The notes: generated from the sequence alone by a model not told the origin. A DNA stretch of 7,800 nt from UBA5976 sp037137575 (GCA_037137575.1 JBAXKB010000050.1:1-7800); one strand, 5' to 3'; shown: positions 1 to 5,040, numbered from the stretch's first letter. A program made the numbers and translations.

Positions 1-81
1 GCTCCTGTTGCTGAAGTTGTTGCAGAAGCTCCAGTTGTTGAAACTGTTGCAGACGAAGCACCAGCTGCTGAAGAGGCTTAA
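1..81 (+). CDS. rpsP: 30S ribosomal protein bS16, C-terminal tail (partial)
   Basis: This is the last 26 codons of a gene that begins before the window, ending in TAA at 79-81. The peptide is almost only Ala, Val, Glu and Pro (for example APVAEVVAEAPVVETVADEA), a disordered acidic tail. The conserved bS16 core is not visible. Identification rests on two points: actinobacterial bS16 proteins usually carry such an Ala/Glu-rich C-terminal extension, and rpsP is the standard gene directly before khpA-rimM-trmD-rplS. bS16 is a structural protein of the 30S subunit body. The stop lies only 3 nt before the khpA start, and the khpA Shine-Dalgarno AAGAGG (71-76) is inside this tail, so the two are cotranscribed and probably coupled in translation. 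Without the core this remains a context-based call. Confidence 0.85.
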   Translation, partial: APVAEVVAEAPVVETVADEAPAAEEA

Positions 82-84
82 TCC

Positions 85-321
85 ATGCTTGACGATGCAT
101 TAGAACATCTCGTTCGCGGGATTGTCGATCATCCAGAAGATGTTGTTGTCCGCGAGCGTCAAGGTCGCGGCGCAACACTGGAAGTTCAAGTTAATCCAGA
201 AGACATGGGTCGAGTAATTGGTAAAGCTGGCCGCACTGCCTCAGCACTGCGCACAGTTCTAAACGCATTGTCCTCGAAGGGCAATGTGCGTATCGACATC
301 CTCGACGTCGACGAGCGCTAA
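85..321 (+). CDS. khpA: KhpA, small KH-domain RNA-binding protein
   Basis: This 78-residue protein is a single type-II KH domain. The nucleic-acid-binding GxxG loop is visible as G46-K-A-G49 within RVIGKAGRTA, preceded by a beta strand at about residues 30-37 and followed by the helix that packs behind the loop. Length and layout match the YlqC/KhpA family, which in other Gram-positives (Streptococcus, for example) pairs with KhpB and binds many small RNAs and transcripts; its position between rpsP and rimM is characteristic. The ATG at 85 is well supported by AAGAGG at 71-76, 8 nt upstream. It ends at 321, only 4 nt before the rimM start, so it belongs to the rpsP-trmD operon. KhpB is not in this window. 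The family assignment is firm; the role in this organism is inferred from the family. Confidence 0.93.
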   Translation: MLDDALEHLVRGIVDHPEDVVVRERQGRGATLEVQVNPEDMGRVIGKAGRTASALRTVLNALSSKGNVRIDILDVDER

Positions 322-325
322 TTCG

Positions 326-859
326 ATGCTGCTCGTTGTCGGGCGAATTGGGCGAGCACATGGCGTGCGTGGCGATGTTTTTGTTGAACCACTAACTGAC
401 GAACCTGATGTTCGCTTTGCCGATGGCAGCGTACTAACTACCAATTCAAATACTGAACTCACTGTTGAATTAGCTAAATGGCACAGCGGAAAGTTGGTTG
501 TCCATTTTGTTGGTGTGGATGATCGTACTTTGGCTGAACAATTGAAAACTCTAGAATTATCTGTTGAAGTTGATCCGGCTGTGCTGCCCGAAGATCCGAA
601 CGAATTTTACGATCATCAGCTAGTCGGGCTTTCAGTTCGCCTCGAAGACGCAACTGAAATTGGAACGGTTAAAGAAGTAATTCATTTGCCAGCACAAGAC
701 CTCTTGGCAGTAACGACACCAGATGCTCGGGAAGTGCTAATTCCGTTTGTCACAGAATTTGTTCCAGTTGTAGATATAACTGGCGGTTTTATCTCAATCA
801 CTCCGCCGCCAGGACTTTTGAATGAAGATGAGGCGATTGAAGTGCGAGATGAAATCTAA
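326..859 (+). CDS. rimM: RimM, 16S rRNA processing / 30S maturation factor
   Basis: The product has 177 residues, the usual RimM length. The N-terminal RimM barrel opens with the family signature VGRIGRAHGVRGDVFVEPLTDEP (residues about 5-27, quoted here with its key GRxHGxxG core). The C-terminal PRC-barrel begins at about residue 94 (EFYDHQLVGL) and ends in the typical DITGGFISITPPPGLL. RimM binds ribosomal protein uS19 and helps the head of the 30S subunit mature. I chose the ATG at 326 because it puts the signature four residues from the start and follows khpA by 4 nt. An in-frame ATG at 284 would add 14 Ser/Thr-rich residues inside khpA that are not family-like. There is no strong Shine-Dalgarno, so translation probably relies on coupling to khpA. 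The stop overlaps the trmD ATG by one base (TAATG). Confidence 0.96.
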   Translation: MLLVVGRIGRAHGVRGDVFVEPLTDEPDVRFADGSVLTTNSNTELTVELAKWHSGKLVVHFVGVDDRTLAEQLKTLELSVEVDPAVLPEDPNEFYDHQLVGLSVRLEDATEIGTVKEVIHLPAQDLLAVTTPDAREVLIPFVTEFVPVVDITGGFISITPPPGLLNEDEAIEVRDEI

Positions 860-1548
860 TGCGCATAGATGTTGTTTCGATTTTCCCCGACTATTTGTCA
901 CCGCTGCAGCTTTCACTAATGGGCAAATCAATAGCCGACGGAATCGTTGAACTAAATGTGCACGATTTACGTGACTTCACACACGATAAACATCACACAG
1001 TAGACGACGCCCCATATGGTGGCGGGCCAGGCATGGTTATGAAGCCGGAGCCTTGGGGTGAGGCACTTGATTCGATAATCACGGATGAAACTGTTTTGGT
1101 AATTCCGACTCCTTCGGGCAAGCCATTCACTCAGCAGATTGCCCAAGAGTTTGCAGAAATGGCGCACATAGTTTTTGTCTGTGGTCGTTACGAAGGTATT
1201 GATTCTCGCGTTGCTGCGCACTTCGCAACCCGTATCAAAGTAGTTGAAGTATCTATCGGTGATTATGTTTTAGCTGGTGGCGAAGTTGCGGTGTTAGCGA
1301 TGGTTGAAGCTGCAGTTCGATTAGTTCCCGGGGTTCTGGGCAACGAGGAAAGTCATCAAGACGATTCATTTGCGCCAGGTACTATGCAGGATTTGGTGGA
1401 AGGTCCGGTATTCACAAGACCGCCAGTTTGGCGCGACTTAGAAGTGCCAGCAGTTCTCACCTCGGGCGATCATGCCAAGATTGCGAATTGGCGCCTTGAG
1501 CAAGCACAAGTGCGCACCGCCCAAAATCGCCCAGATTTAAGGCCCTAG
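859..1548 (+). CDS. trmD: tRNA (guanine37-N1)-methyltransferase
   Basis: TrmD transfers a methyl group from S-adenosylmethionine to N1 of G37, next to the anticodon, which prevents +1 frameshifting. It is a homodimeric SPOUT-fold enzyme in the cytoplasm. The 229 residues show the family blocks in order: GGGPGMVMKPEP (about 54-65), the cofactor-knot segments VCGRYEGID (107-115) and SIGDYVLAGGE (132-142), Arg154, and DDSF with Asp169, which by alignment is the general base at the same number as in E. coli. The block TRPPVWRDLEVPAVLTSGDH follows, then a tRNA-binding tail ending NRPDLRP. The C-terminus is on the short side for the family, which is common in actinobacteria. The ATG shares one base with the rimM stop, and this is the last gene of the rpsP-led unit before a 160-nt gap. 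Confidence 0.97.
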   Translation: MRIDVVSIFPDYLSPLQLSLMGKSIADGIVELNVHDLRDFTHDKHHTVDDAPYGGGPGMVMKPEPWGEALDSIITDETVLVIPTPSGKPFTQQIAQEFAEMAHIVFVCGRYEGIDSRVAAHFATRIKVVEVSIGDYVLAGGEVAVLAMVEAAVRLVPGVLGNEESHQDDSFAPGTMQDLVEGPVFTRPPVWRDLEVPAVLTSGDHAKIANWRLEQAQVRTAQNRPDLRP

Positions 1549-1559
1549 ACCAACTGAAT

Positions 1560-1589
1560 TTGGCGCAAACTAGCGGTTTGTGGCACACT
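1560..1589 (+). promoter_or_regulatory. Candidate rplS promoter
   Basis: TTGGCG (1560-1565) and CACACT (1584-1589) are separated by 18 nt. The second hexamer keeps the A2 and T6 positions that matter most in actinobacterial -10 boxes. The spacer contains the inverted repeat CAAAC (1566-1570) / GTTTG (1576-1580), and a 12-bp palindrome TAGTTGCAACTA (1594-1605) lies near the predicted start point. It sits in the only long gap of the left cluster, which fits rplS having its own start site. The -10 match is imperfect, so this is a visual call only. Confidence 0.33.
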
Positions 1590-1596
1590 CAGATAG

Positions 1597-1708
1597 TTGC
1601 AACTAGCACCTCCGCCGTAGGGGAGTCGCTAACACAGTTGCTAACAAACATCCGGCAAGACCTTAATCGAGGTATGCGACCTGCGGCGACATGTCTCATG
1701 GAGTAACA
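1597..1708 (+). promoter_or_regulatory. Candidate rplS 5' leader
   Basis: About 110 nt lie between the proposed promoter and the rplS ATG without any reading frame worth calling. Visible structure: CTCC (1610-1613) can pair with GGAG (1622-1625), and ACCT (1660-1663) with AGGT (1670-1673). GTCGC (1625-1629) can pair with either of two GCGAC copies (1676-1680 or 1686-1690). A direct repeat GCTAACA occurs at 1628-1634 and 1640-1646. Leaders that regulate bL19 autogenously are known in Bacillus, but I cannot match this one to that class. All stems are short, so the call is tentative. Confidence 0.25.
1700..1703 (+). promoter_or_regulatory. rplS ribosome binding site (decides the start)
   Basis: GGAG lies 5 nt before the ATG at 1709. 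A second in-frame ATG at 1691 would place this GGAG inside the gene and add six residues (MSHGVT). The MH-x-LDELD start that follows 1709 is the family N-terminus, so 1709 is the true start. Confidence 0.8.
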
Positions 1709-2059
1709 ATGCATTACTTAGACGAACTAGATTCGGCTTCACTTCGAAGCGACATTCCTGATTTTCGCGCTGGCGACAATGTAAAGGTACATGTTCGCGT
1801 TATCGAAGGCACCCGCTCACGTATTCAGATTTTCCAGGGTGTAGTTATCCGCATCCATGGTGGCGGAGTTCGCGAAACATTCACCGTTCGCAAAGTTAGC
1901 TTTGGTACCGGTGTTGAGCGTACTTTCCCAGTTCACTCACCAATCGTTGAAAAAATTGAATTGGTCAGCCGCGGCGATGTACGCCGTGCGAAACTGTACT
2001 ACTTGCGCGATCTTCGCGGCAAGGCAGCAAAAATTCGCGAGAAGCGCGACAATTCCTAA
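1709..2059 (+). CDS. rplS: 50S ribosomal protein bL19
   Basis: This 116-residue protein matches bL19 over its whole length, the normal size for the family. It begins MHYLDELDSASLRSDIPDF and contains the KVHVRVIEG strand, IQIFQGVVIRIHGGG, the highly conserved RETFTVRKVSFGTGVERTFP, HSPIVEKIELV, and the basic C-terminus GDVRRAKLYYLRDLRGKAAK. bL19 sits at the 50S/30S interface and helps form an intersubunit bridge. The start at 1709 is preferred to the ATG at 1691 because of the GGAG at 1700-1703 and the conserved N-terminus. It is separated from trmD by a likely promoter and leader and is followed by a strong intrinsic terminator, so it can form its own transcript besides reading from the upstream operon. 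Confidence 0.97.
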   Translation: MHYLDELDSASLRSDIPDFRAGDNVKVHVRVIEGTRSRIQIFQGVVIRIHGGGVRETFTVRKVSFGTGVERTFPVHSPIVEKIELVSRGDVRRAKLYYLRDLRGKAAKIREKRDNS

Positions 2060-2108
2060 ATTTCCTAATCCAAGCTTCTGTTTGGGTCAGGTAAATATCT
2101 ATTGATTG

Positions 2109-2152
2109 TTATCGCGTAACCCACATTTAGTTGTGGATTACGCGATAATTTT
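2109..2152 (+). terminator. Rho-independent terminator after rplS
   Basis: A 17-position stem (2109-2125 with 2132-2148) contains one C-A mismatch: 11 perfect pairs TTATCGCGTAA / TTACGCGATAA, then CCACA / TGTGG, and a 6-nt loop TTTAGT. Four T follow (2149-2152). It stands 50 nt after the rplS stop and 26 nt before the lepB start. The stem is very strong but the T-run short, so termination may be partial. Confidence 0.82.
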
Positions 2153-2160
2153 CATATAAC
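2131..2160 (+). promoter_or_regulatory. Candidate lepB promoter, overlapping the rplS terminator
   Basis: TTGTGG (2131-2136) and TATAAC (2155-2160) are 18 nt apart. The -35 box lies within the 3' arm of the terminator hairpin. Transcription would begin near 2167, leaving a leader of only about 10 nt before the lepB ATG, with at best GAAAG (2163-2167) as a weak ribosome site. The TATAAC match is good and the -35 moderate. A start site is expected here because of the terminator just upstream. Confidence 0.42.
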
Positions 2161-2177
2161 CCGAAAGTAGTGAATAA

Positions 2178-2807
2178 ATGGCAAAACGAGCACCAAGTTT
2201 CTTACGCGAAACTGCTGTAGTTATCGTTTCAGCTTTAGTGCTTTCGGTAATCGTGCGCACTTTTATTTTCCAGGCTTTCTATGTACCAAGTGCTTCCATG
2301 GAAAACACGCTTTTGGTAAATGATCGAATCGTTGTTTCTAAGATTTCAACCCGCATCACCGGAATTCATCGCGGTAATGTCGTGGTATTCCATGACCCCA
2401 GCCATTGGCTTGGCACAGGTTACAGCGACCCATATGGCACAAAATTTGGCCACTTCCTGCAGTACATCGGAATTGTGCCAGCAAACTCTGGCAAGGATTT
2501 GGTTAAGCGGGTTATCGGCGTAGGCGGAGACCGTATTCAGTGCTGTGATACACAAGGTCGCATTATGCGCAATGGTGTTGGCATTGACGAGCCTTACATT
2601 CGATCTGGCTCGGTCACGAATCAGGTTAATTTTGATGTGTTGGTTCCCGACGGCTATGTATTTGTCATGGGCGATAACCGAGGCAATTCCGAAGACTCAC
2701 GTTTTCATCTGAATCTGAACCATGGCATGGTGCCACTAAAAGATGTGGTTGGCCGAGTTTCAGTTCGAGTATGGCCGCTTAAGCGCATTGGTGGAATCGA
2801 ACACTAA
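2178..2807 (+). CDS. lepB: Signal peptidase I
   Basis: LepB is the membrane-anchored serine protease that removes signal peptides from Sec- and Tat-exported proteins, cutting after A-x-A on the outer face. The 209 residues start with a basic cytoplasmic end (MAKRAPSFLR) and one membrane segment (about 13-34). The catalytic box follows: Ser40 in PSASM, with Lys110 in DLVKRVIGVGGD as the general base. The GDNRGNSEDSR box is at 165-175. The CCDTQGR segment (122-128) resembles that of actinobacterial homologues. There is no second membrane helix at the C-terminus. The length is slightly below the typical 230-290 of actinobacteria, mainly through a short N-terminus. The stop shares one base with the rnhB start. 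It would be the natural enzyme to process the secreted RTX protein encoded further on. Confidence 0.95.
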   Translation: MAKRAPSFLRETAVVIVSALVLSVIVRTFIFQAFYVPSASMENTLLVNDRIVVSKISTRITGIHRGNVVVFHDPSHWLGTGYSDPYGTKFGHFLQYIGIVPANSGKDLVKRVIGVGGDRIQCCDTQGRIMRNGVGIDEPYIRSGSVTNQVNFDVLVPDGYVFVMGDNRGNSEDSRFHLNLNHGMVPLKDVVGRVSVRVWPLKRIGGIEH

Positions 2808-3469
2808 TGGTTGCTGCGCCAACTCTGGATGAAGAAATTTCATTATTTGAGCAGGGCGTAAAATTTGTCGCAGGGGTTGATGAAGTCGGTCGTGGCGCGT
2901 TAGCTGGGCCAGTCAGCGTTGGTGTTGCAGTCGTAACTGTAGAAACGCAGCCACCACCACTAGGACTTCGAGACAGTAAGCAAATGTCGCTTAGCGCCCG
3001 AGAAAACATTATTGATGCGGTCAAAGCGTGGCCGGTTGCGCATGCAGTTGGCTCAGCAACTGCTCTTGAGATTGATGAGATCGGCATCGTTAATGCTTTG
3101 CGGTTAGCGTGGACTCGGGCTTATGGGTTGCTAGCAGTTAAGCCTGACCAGGTAATTCTAGATGGCAAACATAATTGGCTTAGCCCGAAGGACGAAGATC
3201 TGTTTGGCATCGTAATTCCAAGAATTGAAGTTCCGGTAACTATGAAAATAAAGGCCGACGCCACCTGTGCCAGCGTCTCGGCCGCCAGCGTTTTGGCCAA
3301 AGTACAGCGTGATTCGTACATGCGTGAGTTAGCCAGTTCTTTTCCCGAGTATGGCTGGGAGTCAAATGTTGGCTACGGCGCAGCCGAGCACATGGACGCA
3401 ATCAGAAAATTAGGCCCAACACAATTTCACCGTAAGTCGTGGAGCTTGCCGGCGCAGGTTGGGGTTTAG
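2807..3469 (+). CDS. rnhB: Ribonuclease HII
   Basis: RNase HII cuts RNA in RNA/DNA hybrids and starts removal of single ribonucleotides misincorporated in DNA. The 220-residue protein has all four metal-binding acidic residues: Asp25 and Glu26 in GVDEVGRGALAGPV, Asp119 in VILDGKHNW, and Asp151 in MKIKADATCASVSAASVLAK. The Gly-Arg-Gly of the DEVGRG motif that contacts the 2'-OH of the ribonucleotide, and the family element LRDSK (54-58), are also present. The end NVGYGAAEHMDAIRKLGPTQFHRKSW is the usual C-terminal region. The ATG overlaps the lepB stop by one base (TAATG), so lepB, rnhB and the next gene make one operon. This gene order is standard in actinobacteria. Confidence 0.96.
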   Translation: MVAAPTLDEEISLFEQGVKFVAGVDEVGRGALAGPVSVGVAVVTVETQPPPLGLRDSKQMSLSARENIIDAVKAWPVAHAVGSATALEIDEIGIVNALRLAWTRAYGLLAVKPDQVILDGKHNWLSPKDEDLFGIVIPRIEVPVTMKIKADATCASVSAASVLAKVQRDSYMRELASSFPEYGWESNVGYGAAEHMDAIRKLGPTQFHRKSWSLPAQVGV

Positions 3470-3479
3470 GCTAAGGGTT

Positions 3480-3773
3480 ATGGGTGCTGCTGACTTAGAG
3501 CGTAAAGAAACTGAACTTGAGTTGGATCTTTACGAACAGTATGGCGATTTAGTCCATGCGTATAGCTACATAATTCACACTGAGCGGCGCATGTATCTAG
3601 CTAATGGCCATGACTTAAAAGTATGTACTAATGATGCAGGCGATATTTATTTTGATCTAACTGTTTTAGATGCTTGGGTTTGGGATTTGTATGGTCAAGC
3701 TCGGTTTGTTAAGCAAGCCCGAATTCTCACATTTAAAGATGTAAACATTGAGGAATTAGTTAAGCCTGAATAG
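3480..3773 (+). CDS. DUF2469 family protein of unknown function
   Basis: The 97-residue product matches the actinobacterial DUF2469 family (Rv2901c in M. tuberculosis), which has no established function. Conserved-looking parts are the charged helix DLERKETELELDLYEQYGD, TERRMYLAN, the aromatic motif LDAWVWDLY, and a basic stretch ARFVKQARILTFKDVNIEEL at the end. No signal peptide or membrane segment is visible, so it should be cytoplasmic. I chose the ATG at 3480, ten nt after rnhB, because it gives the family N-terminus M-x-A-x-DLE. A TTG at 3459 would add seven residues inside rnhB. The AAGGG at 3473-3477 lies unusually close (2 nt) to the ATG, so coupling to rnhB may matter. Its constant pairing with rnhB suggests a link to nucleic-acid metabolism, but that is only context. 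Confidence 0.9.
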   Translation: MGAADLERKETELELDLYEQYGDLVHAYSYIIHTERRMYLANGHDLKVCTNDAGDIYFDLTVLDAWVWDLYGQARFVKQARILTFKDVNIEELVKPE

Positions 3774-3854
3774 CCTTCTGGCAAGAACGGATTTCGCAGT
3801 TTGCTGGCGGTGGGTTACCGAAACGTTATCTGATACCGATAGTTCCCTAATTTT

Positions 3855-3909
3855 TTGGCTAAATTTTGGACATTTCTTGGATATTTAGCTGGTATCTCTT
3901 GGCAATTAA
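3855..3909 (+). repeat. 11-bp phased TTGG boxes upstream of the RTX gene
   Basis: Read in steps of 11 the sequence gives TTGGCTAAATT (3855), TTGGACATTTC (3866), TTGGATATTTA (3877), GCTGGTATCTC (3888) and TTGGCAATTAA (3899). Four of five units start exactly with TTGG, and the middle of most is AT-rich. One helical turn per unit puts all boxes on the same face of the DNA. This fits either a cooperative regulator site or intrinsically bent promoter DNA in front of the exported RTX gene. Some boxes could double as -35 elements; I see no convincing -10. The role is unknown. Confidence 0.5.
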
Positions 3910-3944
3910 TCTTCTAAGTTAAGAGCAGTGCAATTCAACCCACC

Positions 3945-3950
3945 AAGGAG
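3945..3950 (+). promoter_or_regulatory. RTX gene ribosome binding site
   Basis: AAGGAG lies 8 nt before the ATG at 3959, which decides the start against the in-frame GTG at 3950 that overlaps it. The site occupies the loop of a small potential hairpin CCAC (3940-3943) / GTGG (3950-3953). The 12-bp palindrome TCATCATGATGA (3954-3965) follows directly and includes two consecutive ATG codons. Confidence 0.8.
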
Positions 3951-3958
3951 TGGTCATC

Positions 3959-4987
3959 ATGATGAAGAAACTTTTTGTTATTAGCTCGGTAGCAGCGGTA
4001 TTCGCGCTTCAGGGCGGCGTAGCTGCTCAGGCGGCAACAGCAACTTGCAATGGCAAGAATGCAACCATTACCTCTGGCGATGCCACAATTACTGGCACAC
4101 CTGGCAACGACGTAATCGTTGTAACTGGTGCTGGCGATCATACTGTGAACGCGGGTGCCGGTAACGACACAGTATGTGACTCAGCGGGTAACGACACCAT
4201 CAACGCTGGCGATGGCAACGACAATGTGTCGGGCAACGCAGGCAACGATGTGATTAATTCTGGCTCAGGCAACGATGTGATTAATGCTGGCGACGGAAAC
4301 GACACTGTTTCTGGTTCTGATGGTAACGACGTTATTAACGGCGGATCAGGTATCGATGCCTTGGATGGCAACGCTGGAAACGATGTGCTTTACGGTGGCG
4401 ACGGTAACGACACAATTACTGGCGGCGACGGAACCGATGTAGTTAGTGCAGGCACAGGAAATGACACTGTGAGCGCGGGAGCCGGCAATGACAAGATCAC
4501 TGGCGAAGCGGGCGATGATTCACTTGCAGGTGGCGATGGCAATGACTCAATCAGCGGTGGCGATGGCAAAGATGCAATCGACGGCGGACTTGGAAATGAC
4601 AACTTAACTGGCGATGCTGGTGATGACACTGTCAATGGTGGCGCTGGTAACGACACTGAAAATGGCGGACTTGGTGCTGACTTGCTCAATGGCAATGACG
4701 GTGCAGACAACATTTCAGGTAGCGATAGCAACGACGTCCTTAACGGAAATGCTGGAAACGATACTTTGAGCGGAAACGCTGGAAACGACACAATTAACGG
4801 TGGCGCAGGCAACGATTCTATTGATGGTGGCGAAGGCGACGATGCCCTTGATGGCAACGAAGGTTCAGACCACATCAAAGGTAGTGGCGGCAAGGATACC
4901 AAGCACCTAGATCGAAGCGATAAAGATGATGATTCTTCAGATTCAGAAGATCACAAGGATGGAAATAGCATAGGTCGCGACGACTAA
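3959..4987 (+). CDS. Secreted RTX-type calcium-binding beta-roll protein
   Basis: The 342-residue product has a Sec signal peptide: MMKK, a hydrophobic core about 5-17, and a likely cut at A-Q-A (23-25). A short N-terminal piece (26-58) follows, then 28 nonapeptides of the form GNDxhxGGx without interruption from 59 to 310. The last 32 residues are very acidic and Ser-rich. Such repeats bind Ca2+ between turns of a parallel beta-roll, two repeats per turn, so about 14 turns. The only cysteines are Cys30 and Cys73, at the two ends of the first strands; similar actinobacterial proteins have this spacing, and a disulfide is plausible. There is no enzymatic domain, LPxTG signal or membrane anchor, so it is probably released or held loosely at the surface. 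It is likely processed by signal peptidase I and transcribed alone, between its own AT-rich upstream region and a strong terminator. A structural, adhesive or ion-binding role is possible; the real function is unknown. Confidence 0.9.
   Translation: MMKKLFVISSVAAVFALQGGVAAQAATATCNGKNATITSGDATITGTPGNDVIVVTGAGDHTVNAGAGNDTVCDSAGNDTINAGDGNDNVSGNAGNDVINSGSGNDVINAGDGNDTVSGSDGNDVINGGSGIDALDGNAGNDVLYGGDGNDTITGGDGTDVVSAGTGNDTVSAGAGNDKITGEAGDDSLAGGDGNDSISGGDGKDAIDGGLGNDNLTGDAGDDTVNGGAGNDTENGGLGADLLNGNDGADNISGSDSNDVLNGNAGNDTLSGNAGNDTINGGAGNDSIDGGEGDDALDGNEGSDHIKGSGGKDTKHLDRSDKDDDSSDSEDHKDGNSIGRDD
4133..4888 (+). repeat. 28 tandem 27-bp units encoding RTX nonapeptides
   Basis: The array is exactly 756 nt, 28 x 27, with no indel in the unit length. 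Each unit encodes G-N/D-D-x-hydrophobic-x-G-x-x. The Asp at position 3 is present in all but the first unit (GDH), and Gly at position 1 in all but unit 23 (SND). Units 5 and 6 share an exact 20-nt stretch (4239-4258 and 4266-4285), a trace of recent duplication. Most other units differ by synonymous changes (GGC AAC, GGT AAC, GGA AAC), so the array is mainly old. The reverse strand is open over long parts of it only because of the repeat's codon pattern. Confidence 0.93.
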
Positions 4988-5002
4988 AGGCTAGTTAGAT
5001 TC

Positions 5003-5040
5003 AGTAAGGCCCATCAGGTTTTGGTGGGCCTTACTTTTTT
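5003..5040 (+). terminator. Rho-independent terminator after the RTX gene
   Basis: A 14-bp stem AGTAAGGCCCATCA (5003-5016) / TGGTGGGCCTTACT (5022-5035) contains a single G-U pair. It has a 5-nt loop GGTTT and six T at 5035-5040. It is the strongest terminator in the window and isolates the RTX gene from the yraN operon. Confidence 0.93.

Larger units (their letters stand above)
3774..3958 (+). other. Intergenic region before the RTX gene
   Basis: This 185-nt AT-rich stretch holds no gene I can support. It contains a weak hairpin (3825-3830 / 3838-3843) followed seven nt later by six T (3851-3856), the phased TTGG boxes (3855-3909), and the RTX ribosome site AAGGAG (3945-3950). The RTX promoter must lie here, but no single -35/-10 pair stands out. 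Confidence 0.6.

Noticed and set aside
284..325. Upstream in-frame ATG for rimM adding 14 residues
   Set aside because: The addition is Ser/Thr-rich, lies wholly within khpA and is unlike RimM N-termini. The ATG at 326 fits the family.
967..1221. Reverse-strand frame of 84 codons opposite trmD, with similar short ones opposite khpA/rimM, lepB, rnhB, yifB and dprA
   Set aside because: All lie within confidently assigned genes, lack ribosome sites and show no recognisable domain.
1857..2105. Alternate-frame open reading of 82 codons overlapping rplS
   Set aside because: It is contained largely in rplS, has no domain, and would end in the terminator region; a frame shadow.
3825..3856. Possible terminator after DUF2469
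   Set aside because: The stem GTTATC/GATAGT has only six pairs, two of them G-U, and the T-run begins seven nt after the stem. Too weak to call, although some termination here is expected.
4133..4888. CRISPR-like or satellite interpretation of the 27-bp periodic sequence
   Set aside because: The units are protein-coding with synonymous variation and no repeat/spacer alternation.
4390..4902. Long reverse-strand open frame (170 codons) rich in Ser, Pro and Leu, with a second at 4138-4371
   Set aside because: Both are the antisense image of the RTX repeat array. The 27-nt unit gives a stop-free SLPxPP-like reading by construction, and no ribosome site precedes them.
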